Shown here one piece after another: positions 8,901 through 15,394 of a stretch of DNA of 64,000 nt. Below the pieces are notes generated by a model. That model worked only from the letters and a program-made list of their open reading frames with translations. It searched no databases and had not been told where the DNA came from. Source of the DNA: Gammaproteobacteria bacterium (GTDB lineage Bacteria > Pseudomonadota > Gammaproteobacteria > DSM-16500); contig JAJNBC010000005.1 in NCBI GenBank assembly GCA_021156085.1, positions 1 through 64,000 of the forward strand. The letters run 5' to 3'. A program made the position numbers and the translations under genes. The first letter of the stretch is position 1, and each line of letters starts with the position of its first letter.

Positions 8901-11900
8901 CCGTCTAAACGAAGCATTGATAAGCTATGATCAAGCTATTTCTTGTCAAGCTGATCATGCAGGGGCTTATTTCAACCGAGGGAGCGAGCTAAATAAATTA
9001 GGCCGTCTAGAAGAGGCATTGGCAAGTTATGAGGAAGCCATTCGTTATAACCCGAATTTTGCAGAGGCTTATAATAATCGAGGAAATGTGTTAAGTGAGT
9101 TAGGCCATCTAAGCGAAGCATTAATAAGCTATGATCAAGCTATCTCTTGTCAAGCTGATCATGCAGGGGCTTATTGCAATCGAGGAAATGTGCTAAATAA
9201 ATTAGGCCGGCCCCAAGACGCATTAGCAAGTTATGAAGAAGCTATTCATTGTAACCCAGCTTCCCCAGAGATTTATTACAATCGAGGGGTGTTGCTAAGC
9301 CAGTTAGGCCGTCCAGAAGATGCATTAGTAAGTTTTGAAGAAGCTATCCGTTGTAATCCAAATTTTGCAGAAGCTTATTACAACCGCGGGGCAGTGCTAA
9401 AGGAGTTAGGTCAGCTAGAAGAGGCATTAACAAATTATAATGAAGTCATTCGTTGTAACTCAAATGATTCAGAAGCTTATTACAACAGAGGGATTGTGCT
9501 AGCTGCATTAGAGCGTCCAAAAGACGCATTGGTAAGTTTTGAAGAAGCTATTCGTTGTAAACCTAATCATGCAGCGGCTTATTCCAACCGGGGGGTAGTG
9601 CTAAATGAGTTAGGCCGTCCTGAAGAAGCATTGGCAAGTTATGAGGAAGCCATTCATTGTAATTTGAATTCTGCATCGACTTATTCCAACCAAGGGGTAG
9701 TGCTAAATGAGTTAGGCCGTCCTGAAGAGGCATTGGCAAGTTATGAAGAAGCCATTCGTTGTAACCCGAATAATCCAATAGCTTATCACAACCGAGGGGT
9801 GGTGCTAAAGGAGTTAGGCCGTCCAGAAGATGCCTTAGCAAGTTTTGATGAAGCCATTCGTTGTAATCCAAATTCCACAGAGACTTATTACGGCCGAGGG
9901 GTGGTGCTAGATGCATTAGGCCGTCTAGAAGAAGCATTGGCAAATTATAATGAAGTCATTCGTTGTAAATCGGATTATGCAAAGGCTTATTACAACCGAG
10001 GGAATGTGCTACGTAAGTTAGGCCACTTAGAAAAAGCTTTGGCAAACTATAATGAAGCTATTCGTTGCGACCCGAATGACTCACAGGTTTACTCCAATAG
10101 AGGGGGCGTACTAAACCAATTAGGTCGCTCAGAAGAGGCTTTGGTAAGTTTTAAGGAAGCCATTCGTTGTAATTCGAATTGTGCAGTAGCTTATTCCAAT
10201 CGCGGGGTAGTACTAAGGCAATTAGGCCGTCCAGCAGACGCATTGGCAAGTTATGATGAAGCTATTCGTTGTAAATCTGACTATGCAGAGGCTTATTACA
10301 ACCGAGGGGCAGTGCTAGAGGAATTAGGCCGTCTAGAAGACGCATTGGCAAGTTTTAAACAAGCTTTATCTCTTCCTCAAGCTTGTATTCGCGCAGGTGT
10401 TACATCTGCTAAGCTAGGTGCTTATGAAAATGCAATACAGTATTTAGAAGAAGCTATTAATTTAACCTCCAATCAACCCGCCCTTAGAGAATTAGCTGAA
10501 GTCGACTTAGAAACAACACAGGCGCTCCATTCACCAACTGTGCCAGCTTTGGAAAAGGTGGCACGTAAAATGAGTGAATTGAAAAGAGATGGAGATCGCT
10601 ATGAAGGAAAGAGTGCGGCAGCCAATTATAATGCAGAACTACTTAAGGCGGCCCGTGCAGAAGAGCAACGGTGCTTCGAAACCATACCAAAAGAAGATTC
10701 ATTATTACACCGCGCTATTGAACAAGATGCTCCTCTGTCTGTTATTCAGGATCTGCTTTGTAATAAAGAGCAATGTCTACGTCTACGAGATCAATATAAT
10801 TGTGAGGGAAAGACGCCTCTCATCATGGCAGCTGAAAGAGGGAAAGAAAATGTGGTAAAAGAGCTGCTGAGCCAAGGCGCAAATGCAGAGTTAGTCGCTA
10901 TACCTACCCCCTCTTCCATTGCTAACAAAGAGGCTTATGAAACTCCTCTAATCGCCGCATGCCGTCGCGGCCATATTCGGACATCCATCGCATTATTGGA
11001 AAAATATGTGCCTATTTCAGAAACAAGAGTAGATGAGATAATAGAAGAATGTAGTCGGCATTTATATTTTGGACTCTATCACAAAGAACAAATGAGAAAA
11101 AATAATGCATTGCTGGATAGCAAAATAGGAGAGTTGTTGAAATTTGACGTGATGAAAGTTCGTCTTGACCGTGCAGGCACTCTTGATAAATATTTGGCAC
11201 ATTTAGATAGAAAAGATGGAATCGTCCTAGCGGAACAAGAACCCCTTATAGTAGGCTCTATCAAAGAAGTACCTAAAAGTCTTGTGGAGAAATTCCCTGA
11301 TCTCAAAGCAGAAGGCCAAGATAAAGACAAAAAAGGCTTAGCTCAAGTTATCCAAAAAAAATCTATTCCTGAAGCTGATCTCGAAGATTATCGAATCGCT
11401 GGTTGGCAAATTAGCCATTTCTTAGCAATGCATGCGAGATTCTATTTAGAGCTCTTAGCTGATTTGAAGAATGATTCTTCAAGGCATGACGACCTATTGA
11501 AAAAAGAAGAAACACAATTCTTTTTTAAAAAAGAATGGCTAGACGTGCTAGAAAAAATGGCTTCTGTCTTTCATTTAGGCGAGCAATCCGTAAAAGGGGC
11601 TGAACGCAATGTTGATTTGAAGAATGATTTTTCAAGACATGACGACCTATTGAAAAAAGAAGAAACACAACTCTTTCTTAAAAAAGAGTTACTAGGCATG
11701 CTAGAAATGGCCTCTGTCTTTCATTTAGGTGAGCAAATCGTAAAAGGATTTAAACGCAATACCCGTGCTTCGTCTCAGGAAAAACAAGAGGTCATAGATG
11801 CTTATATTAATATAATTGCAAAAAGAATACAGGAGACCCCACATGAATATTCTTTTGCATCAGGATATGACGGCCATGCTATTTATGTAAATTTTTTAAA

Positions 11901-12639
11901 ACACCCAACTAATAATACAATATATGCTCGCATTGATAATTTAGGAGCCCTTCGTAAAGCACATCCCTCTTCAAAGGAGGGCTGGAGGTATTCTTGTTTT
12001 CTCAATACCTATTTTCATGATCAAAAAAATTTAACAGATTATTTAACTGATAGTTTTTTTGTAAAACAATGTTATAAGCGTACGAAGAAAGATCCCAAAA
12101 AATTGGTTAATTCCTCTTGTTCCCCGGAATGGAAAGCAAAAGAATTGTCGAAAGAAAGTGTTTCTCCATTTCTTTATCCACAAAAATGCAGTGAGCCTGA
12201 AAATATTTCAAGTTATAAAATGTCAAAGAGGGAGCAGCAAGTGGATAATTGCGTCGTAGAAAATTATTTCACGGGAAAAGAGCATCGCTTTGGGCACAAC
12301 AACTTAAGTCAACTATGGCGACCTTTACGGGTAGAAGAAAAAGTGCATATTATCAAACTTAGTGAAGAAAAATATGAAGATTCTTATGTTGAGCCCCCGT
12401 TAGTCACGGTAACAGCAGAATCGAGTAGGATCGCAGATGCGAACAGGACCCTTGCATCGGAATCTGCAACAAAGACTTTATCTGAGCCTCCAGCACCTAC
12501 CGTTTCAGTGAGTATGTTTTTTAATCCTAAACAGCCCTCACTTACAACACTGACAGCAGAAGGCCATAATCTTGCCCCGCCTCCTGCTATTGTACTGCCT
12601 ACAGGGGGAGGATTAGGCAAAAGCAAAGGTCAAGGTTAA
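5920..12639 (+). CDS. Giant TPR/ankyrin protein with mitochondrial-like N-terminus, candidate effector
   Basis: This is a 2239-aa protein. Residues 1-75 are rich in Ser, Thr, Lys and Arg with almost no acidic residues, and contain QQARFSTKN. A hydrophobic segment follows at about 76-93, then CEEAQEN. This resembles a mitochondrial presequence with an inner-membrane stop-transfer segment. About 37 34-residue TPR units span roughly residues 234-1491, with consensus AYYNRGxVLxELGRxEEAL and SYDEAIRCNPN. Ankyrin-like repeats are at about 1592-1700, and a 51-residue tandem duplication starts near 1848. A C-terminal domain has His1986 (DGHAIYV) and Cys2111 (DNCVVENYF), again a His-before-Cys order. 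A Dot/Icm-exported scaffold is the best guess; activity is unproven. Confidence 0.75.
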   Translation: MKSSRYTMSFLMKSLNHIPQGLNYPQRPKSMLSLTKENTVSILPQQFMQQARFSTKNNTDTTSSPASHKKATKNFKVPLILGFGTALISYQLYNSTRCEEAQENKEKLLFQALTELVIDNENGLKLLLIAMPEVRGAISLLEKGEVEEFFDLFQNLSQKEPAIEYYYLIVQALFLVHFDPLFSLKILTKAIQLNPNNSLGHFIEGIILTNSGYQEEALASFDEAIRYSPDFAKAYFNRGVVLNELGRSQDALVSFEEAIRCNPNFAEAYFNRGAVLDELGRPEDALASYKEAIYCNPNDPKPYYNRGLVLYELGRSEEALASFDEAIRCKSDYAEAFSNRGVVLDELGRPEDALASYDEAIRCNPNDPKAYYNRGTVLSELGHPKDALASYDEAIRCNPNFAEAYYERGNILSELGRLEEALANYDEIIHRNPNAAEAYYSRGVVLSELDRPDEALISYDQAISCQADYAEAYCNRGNVLDELGRSEDALISFDEAIRCNPNFVEAYYNRGNVLRQLGRLEDALASYEKAIRCNPNFAKAYFNRGVVLEKLGRLEDALATYNEAIRCNPDHGKAYCNRGAVLSKLGRPEDALTNYNEAIHCDPDDLKAYYHRGAALIKLSRLEEALANYNEIIHRNSNSAEAYYNRGVLLSELGRPHEALISYDQAISGQSDYAEAYCERGAVLNKLGRPEDALASYDEAIRCNPNSARSYFDRGVVLDELGRLEEALASYQEVIRCNPNSAEAYYNRGVSLEELGRAEDALASFDEAIRCNPNFAEAYYNRGVVFNKLGRLEEALTNYNEVIRYNPNHLKVYSNRGAVLWALGHPKDALASFDEAIRCNPTSAEAYYNRGVLLSELGHPSEALTNYDQAISCQSDYAAAYFNRGNVLSGLGRPEDALVNYDEAIRCEPNDPETYYNRGNVLRELSRPEEALTSYDQAISCQADYAEAYHNRGVVLHELGHPEEALASYEEAIRCNPNSAETYSSRGVVLSELGRLNEALISYDQAISCQADHAGAYFNRGSELNKLGRLEEALASYEEAIRYNPNFAEAYNNRGNVLSELGHLSEALISYDQAISCQADHAGAYCNRGNVLNKLGRPQDALASYEEAIHCNPASPEIYYNRGVLLSQLGRPEDALVSFEEAIRCNPNFAEAYYNRGAVLKELGQLEEALTNYNEVIRCNSNDSEAYYNRGIVLAALERPKDALVSFEEAIRCKPNHAAAYSNRGVVLNELGRPEEALASYEEAIHCNLNSASTYSNQGVVLNELGRPEEALASYEEAIRCNPNNPIAYHNRGVVLKELGRPEDALASFDEAIRCNPNSTETYYGRGVVLDALGRLEEALANYNEVIRCKSDYAKAYYNRGNVLRKLGHLEKALANYNEAIRCDPNDSQVYSNRGGVLNQLGRSEEALVSFKEAIRCNSNCAVAYSNRGVVLRQLGRPADALASYDEAIRCKSDYAEAYYNRGAVLEELGRLEDALASFKQALSLPQACIRAGVTSAKLGAYENAIQYLEEAINLTSNQPALRELAEVDLETTQALHSPTVPALEKVARKMSELKRDGDRYEGKSAAANYNAELLKAARAEEQRCFETIPKEDSLLHRAIEQDAPLSVIQDLLCNKEQCLRLRDQYNCEGKTPLIMAAERGKENVVKELLSQGANAELVAIPTPSSIANKEAYETPLIAACRRGHIRTSIALLEKYVPISETRVDEIIEECSRHLYFGLYHKEQMRKNNALLDSKIGELLKFDVMKVRLDRAGTLDKYLAHLDRKDGIVLAEQEPLIVGSIKEVPKSLVEKFPDLKAEGQDKDKKGLAQVIQKKSIPEADLEDYRIAGWQISHFLAMHARFYLELLADLKNDSSRHDDLLKKEETQFFFKKEWLDVLEKMASVFHLGEQSVKGAERNVDLKNDFSRHDDLLKKEETQLFLKKELLGMLEMASVFHLGEQIVKGFKRNTRASSQEKQEVIDAYINIIAKRIQETPHEYSFASGYDGHAIYVNFLKHPTNNTIYARIDNLGALRKAHPSSKEGWRYSCFLNTYFHDQKNLTDYLTDSFFVKQCYKRTKKDPKKLVNSSCSPEWKAKELSKESVSPFLYPQKCSEPENISSYKMSKREQQVDNCVVENYFTGKEHRFGHNNLSQLWRPLRVEEKVHIIKLSEEKYEDSYVEPPLVTVTAESSRIADANRTLASESATKTLSEPPAPTVSVSMFFNPKQPSLTTLTAEGHNLAPPPAIVLPTGGGLGKSKGQG
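6619..10392 (+). repeat. 37-unit TPR-encoding DNA repeat, exact 102-bp period
   Basis: The codons for the AY-x-NRG box recur at 6619, 6721, 7027, 8455, 9475 and 10291. All of these are exact multiples of 102 bp apart, 36 steps from first to last. Units differ by substitutions but not by net insertions or deletions at the points checked. Variant units of the type SYDQAISCQADYAEAY recur at intervals, which suggests duplication of multi-unit blocks. Confidence 0.9.
11461..11763 (+). repeat. 153-bp tandem duplication inside the giant TPR gene
   Basis: Two adjacent units start at 11461 and 11614 and encode DLKNDSSRHDDLLKKEETQ and DLKNDFSRHDDLLKKEETQ. Each continues to an MASVFHLGEQ segment. The second unit has lost one codon. 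Low divergence indicates a fairly recent duplication. Confidence 0.85.
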
Positions 12640-12763
12640 AAAATAATGTTAGCCAATATAGGCATAGCTTTCCTAGCGACCTGTTCTGTTTTTCCGCCAA
12701 TCAAATTTTGAATAAAAATACGCAGGAGAGCCGCAATGGATTGGAGAAGATTGACCAATATAC

Positions 12764-12808
12764 TTGTTAATTATCAGGGTAAGGGTTCGAGTCTAGTGCG
12801 AGCAACCA
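12764..12808 (+). pseudogene. tRNA-Asn-like 3' half, possible old attachment-site scar
   Basis: The 45 bases from TTGTTAA to ACCA align without gaps to the anticodon loop through CCA of tRNA-Asn(GTT). The loop TGTTAAT, the T-arm core GGTTCGAGTC and the terminal CCA all match. The anticodon and T stems are partly mismatched, and no 5' half lies upstream. It is therefore a decayed fragment, not a working tRNA. A chance resemblance is possible. Confidence 0.42.
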
Positions 12809-12814
12809 GTTTAC

Positions 12815-13147
12815 TCAAGCCAACGCTATGCTCAATCTACCTGGTGCCTTACGATTTTTCGGTTTTGCATGAACAACGATCTCAACATCCTGATCTAATT
12901 TATTTAAAAATTCAATCAGTCTTTCTATAGAAAATTCTTTTAGCCGACCATTTGCAAGTGCAGAAATTTTTGGCTGGTTAATTTCTAAAATTTTTGCAGC
13001 CTGCACCTGTTTCAATTTTCTTTCTTCAATAAGTTGATTAATTTTCATAGCAAGCTTTACCTTGGCCAGGCGTTCTGCTGCATCAGCAAAATCTAAGTCA
13101 GCAAACACATTGCCACTGCTATCAGTGATATTAATTTCACGAGCCAT
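12815..13147 (-). CDS. XRE-family antitoxin of the second toxin-antitoxin pair
   Basis: This 110-aa protein has a HigA/HTH_37-type helix-turn-helix at about residues 40-85 (LKQVQAAKILEINQPKISAL, then ANGRLKEFSIERLIEFLNKL). A short N-terminal strand (ITDSSGNVFADLDF) and a basic C-terminal tail flank it. It starts 1 bp after the toxin stop, so the pair is translationally coupled. Antitoxins of this type block their DUF891/Gp49-like partner and repress the shared promoter; a palindrome overlaps that promoter. The protein appears intact. Confidence 0.85.
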   Translation of the reverse strand: MAREINITDSSGNVFADLDFADAAERLAKVKLAMKINQLIEERKLKQVQAAKILEINQPKISALANGRLKEFSIERLIEFLNKLDQDVEIVVHAKPKNRKAPGRLSIALA

Positions 13148-13148
13148 A

Positions 13149-13505
13149 TTAGTGACCTCTTTGCTTAAGCGATTGTTGTGCTGCTTTCAATCGTTGCTTG
13201 ATCAAATCAAGCTCTTTTTTAGGTGTGCTGATGCCATGCTTAGATTTTTTTTGAAAACAATGTAAAACATAAATAGCATCCACTAGTTTAACCACATAAA
13301 CTGCCCGATAAGTGTTGGTATCAAAATCACTAACAATTTCCATGACACCCGAACCAATATCTGACAACGGCTTAGCATTTTGTGGCTTCAGCCCTTCCTG
13401 TACCTGATGCAACGCATACCCTATAGCATCTGTTACATCTTCTGGAAATTCTTTCAAATCTTCTAACGAAGAACCAACCCACTTTAATTTTTTTATTTCT
13501 CTCAT
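13149..13505 (-). CDS. Phage-derived Gp49-like (DUF891) toxin, RelE/HigB superfamily
   Basis: The 118-aa protein opens with KKLKWVGSSLEDLKEFPEDV and continues GYALHQVQEGLKPQNAKPL. Next come SGVMEIVSDFDTNTYRAVYV and VLHCFQKKSKHGISTPKKEL, the complete Gp49-like toxin signature. Such proteins are ribosome-dependent RNases. The Arg in NTYRAVY and the FQKKS loop are the usual functional residues. No ribosome-binding site is visible and a TATAAT -10 box ends 4 bases before the ATG, so the message is leaderless or nearly so. No other in-frame start would preserve the conserved N-terminus. Confidence 0.85.
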   Translation of the reverse strand: MREIKKLKWVGSSLEDLKEFPEDVTDAIGYALHQVQEGLKPQNAKPLSDIGSGVMEIVSDFDTNTYRAVYVVKLVDAIYVLHCFQKKSKHGISTPKKELDLIKQRLKAAQQSLKQRGH

Positions 13506-13509
13506 CTTT

Positions 13510-13532
13510 ATTATATCCTATTTTTGGGATAT
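13510..13532 (-). promoter_or_regulatory. Promoter -10 and operator of the second toxin-antitoxin pair
   Basis: On the minus strand, TATAAT (13515-13510) overlaps the inverted repeat ATATCC-N8-GGATAT (13513-13532). A convincing -35 is lacking. The arrangement suits autorepression by the antitoxin. Confidence 0.55.
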
Positions 13533-13623
13533 TTCTATGTTTTTTAGCTCAATCATAACAAGTAAAACCTCTGTAGCAGAATTGTAGCAACTCCTAGTAG
13601 GATACCCTCCTATTATGAGCTAA

Positions 13624-13673
13624 TTAGATCAATTTTAATTCAGCTAAAACATCGTAAGGTGTTGTTTTTAAAT
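13624..13673 (-). pseudogene. Possible transposase C-terminal remnant
   Basis: A short minus-strand frame ends FHLKTTPYDVLAELKLI and a stop. KTPYxVL just before the stop is common at the C-terminus of IS3/IS481-type transposases. No other part of such a gene is present. It abuts the tRNA-Phe fragment, so the locus appears to have been hit repeatedly by mobile elements. The assignment is weak because of its length. Confidence 0.25.
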
Positions 13674-13697
13674 GAAAAATAAAGTTAGCCGCCCTGT

Positions 13698-13742
13698 CTG
13701 AAAATCCTCGTGTCGGTGGTTCGATTCCACCTCTGGCCACCA
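13698..13742 (+). pseudogene. tRNA-Phe(GAA) 3' half, probable integration attachment scar
   Basis: The 45 bases run from the anticodon loop CTGAAAA through TCCTC, the variable loop GTGTC, a fully paired T arm (GGTGG-TTCGATT-CCACC) and the acceptor strand CTGGCC to ACCA. Homology stops exactly at the anticodon loop; the upstream bases cannot form the anticodon stem, and there is no D arm. Tyrosine recombinases commonly use tRNA anticodon-loop-to-3'-end segments as att cores, leaving such a partial copy at the far end of an island. Confidence 0.75.
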
Positions 13743-13751
13743 AAAAAACTA

Positions 13752-14090
13752 GGCTCTTCCCTAATGTAATGGACTCATCCACCTGGCTCTTTCCCGAAAA
13801 AGGGGGCACTTTTCCTATGAGCACAACCCTTTAACTCTTAACCTATAATTTTCAAAGTTCTGAAAACCATATGCTCTTCTTTGAATCAATTTCATCTTGC
13901 GGTGAAACCCTTCCGTTATCCCATTGCTCTTACTCAATCGCCACATCCGAACTACCTCCTTTCGCCATTGATAAAGTGCTTTTCCTAACCTGACTAACCG
14001 CTTAAAAGCGCTCTCTTTGAGCGCCTTAAGCATTTTAATGAAAGTAATCTATTTTTGATTAACGTGCCCCTAGAGAGGTAGGGGAGAGCC
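13752..14090 (-). mobile_element. Decayed ISL3-family element with both terminal repeats
   Basis: GGCTCTTCCCTA (13752-13763) and, inverted, GGCTCTCCCCTA (14090-14079) match at 11 of 12 bases and carry the GGCTCT tip typical of ISL3-family ends. Only 339 bp separate the outer ends, and they enclose the last 72 codons of a transposase. The element has therefore lost most of its body by internal deletion. No convincing 8-bp target duplication is seen. A CCCCTA-GAGAGG-TAGGGG hairpin lies inside the right end. Confidence 0.7.
13815..14033 (-). pseudogene. ISL3-family transposase, C-terminal remnant
   Basis: The 72-residue frame includes LSKSNGITEGFHRKMKLIQR and AYGFQNFENYRLRVKGLC. This is the conserved SNGxxEGxNxKxKxIxRxAYGFxxFxNxRLR region containing the last catalytic Glu of ISL3-type DDE transposases. 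The N-terminal zinc finger and the first two catalytic Asp residues are missing because the element is internally deleted. It cannot encode an active enzyme. Confidence 0.8.
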
Positions 14091-14114
14091 TAAAAAGCAC
14101 CAATCCGTAAGTTG

Positions 14115-14585
14115 CTAATCAGGTAACAAATATAAAGCAAGAAAAGATAACAATTGAAAACCACCCTGAACCATATGATTTTCTTCTATATCAAATTTCA
14201 TGACAGCTTGGTCTGCAAGAAAAAATGTAAGCCAATAAGTTAGAGAAATAATAAAAGCTATTGCTGCTCTTTTAATCCATATGCTTTTATTTTTTCTTAG
14301 CGCTATAATCGCCCAACAGAATGCGAGAGTAGAAAGTAAAGACCCCCCTAGAATGCAAATAAAAAAAAGAGGAGGTAACCACGACGGTACTTGATACATT
14401 TTTAGTGACTCAACCAAAGCTACATAATTATTAGGAGATGCCCAACTAGCGTGGATCAGATGAATATAGGCTAGCCCTCCAGTAACGTCTGTCCATAATG
14501 CGATGAGCCACCAGACTGCCCAAAAAAGAATGATTATCTTTTTCAAGAGAATATTATTTATTTTATTCAGAGAAATTATATTCAT
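14115..14585 (-). CDS. Predicted four-helix integral membrane protein
   Basis: This 156-aa protein has four hydrophobic stretches: KIIILFWAVWWLIALW (about 15-35), PLFFICILGGSLLSTLAFCW (about 72-95), a segment around AIAFIISLTYWLTFFLA (about 107-130), and QLLSFLALYLL near the end. The topology and the LPD end recall DUF2165-type membrane proteins, but similarity is too weak to assert. It sits next to the decayed ISL3 element and is read away from the Dot/Icm genes. Its function is unknown. Confidence 0.55.
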   Translation of the reverse strand: MNIISLNKINNILLKKIIILFWAVWWLIALWTDVTGGLAYIHLIHASWASPNNYVALVESLKMYQVPSWLPPLFFICILGGSLLSTLAFCWAIIALRKNKSIWIKRAAIAFIISLTYWLTFFLADQAVMKFDIEENHMVQGGFQLLSFLALYLLPD

Positions 14586-14660
14586 GTTAATCCCTTATCA
14601 ATATCCAAATTATTCCGCCAGCGAATTGTCAACAGATCCTAACGAAAATAAAGATAAATT

Positions 14661-15311
14661 TTATCGCCGTTTACGTAAGGTCGACCTCTCTTCTTTATTT
14701 TCTTCCGGAGCTTGACGTGAAAAAAAACGCTCTGCTGCTATATTTCCAATAAACCCCCCTGTAGCTGCGCATAAAACAGTGCTGGCTGCCAAGGAATCCT
14801 GTGTACCTTGAATCCCAATATTATGAGTATAAGCAAGTTTACCTATTCCCCCGCCGGCAATATATCCTCCATATTGTAACCATACCTTTTCTCGCAGAAC
14901 GCTTAGTCTTCTTCGCAGGGATTCTATGTTGTTAGCAACTATTTGGTCACACTCCGCTTCTGGGCCCGAAATATTTTTTCTCGCTGCCAAATCTTTTAAA
15001 ATATTTTTTATCCATATAGACTCTTTTACGAGTGAAGCATTAAGAGTAGAGGTGAAAGGTGCCATATTTGCTACATAGGCACCCCCCAGGCCCGCAGCTA
15101 ACATCAAGCTCCAACTCGTCCCTGCGCCCAAATAATAGCTAAAACCTATACCTGCCGTCAGACCTACCGACTGTGATAAGGGACGATAAATACTCTCCGC
15201 CTCCATAGCACAAGCATGCTCCCAGTATTCTGCCAATAAGTTATGCGCAGTTTGTGGATCAGAAAATTTATACTCATTAAGTATTAAATCCACCCATTCT
15301 TGTTTTGACAT
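14661..15311 (-). CDS. Hypothetical protein with glycine-rich hydrophobic segments
   Basis: The start is the ATG at 15311 (216 aa, MSKQEWVDLILNEY), preceded by a strong AGAGGAAAG site. An upstream TTG lacks one. Two glycine/alanine-rich hydrophobic regions (about 50-85 and 150-190, with SVGLTAGIGFSYYLGAG and YGGYIAGGGIGKLAY) flank a charged helical middle. This resembles glycine-zipper membrane-inserting proteins. The C-terminus is strongly charged (EENKEERSTLRKRR). No family is recognised. Its position beside icmS and its membrane-active look make a Dot/Icm substrate possible, but that is a guess. Confidence 0.5.
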   Translation of the reverse strand: MSKQEWVDLILNEYKFSDPQTAHNLLAEYWEHACAMEAESIYRPLSQSVGLTAGIGFSYYLGAGTSWSLMLAAGLGGAYVANMAPFTSTLNASLVKESIWIKNILKDLAARKNISGPEAECDQIVANNIESLRRRLSVLREKVWLQYGGYIAGGGIGKLAYTHNIGIQGTQDSLAASTVLCAATGGFIGNIAAERFFSRQAPEENKEERSTLRKRR

Positions 15312-15394
15312 AGTTAATCTTTCCTCTTGAATTGATAGCAAGACAGTATTCTTCAGTAAGTCCTGTATCTTTGAGTTAACTGCCCCCAGAACAA

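Noticed and set aside
6794..9943. Several long minus-strand frames of repetitive Leu/His-rich protein opposite the TPR array
   Set aside because: They arise from the 102-bp repeats read in an antisense frame; the plus frame carries the TPR consensus across 37 units.
6619..10392. Regular repeats considered as a CRISPR array
   Set aside because: Units are contiguous, in frame and encode TPR motifs; there are no unique spacers or cas genes.
12736..12930. 64-aa plus-strand frame after the TPR gene
   Set aside because: It overlaps the antitoxin gene antisense and covers the tRNA-like fragment; composition is not protein-like.
13624..13824. 66-aa minus-strand frame containing GGIEPPTRGF
   Set aside because: The string is the well-known spurious translation of an antisense tRNA 3' end; only the last residues before the stop might be a transposase remnant.
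14503..14715. 70-aa plus-strand frame overlapping the starts and ends of two minus-strand genes
   Set aside because: It overlaps both neighbours, has no ribosome-binding site and no recognisable content, although its last 43 residues look mildly protein-like.
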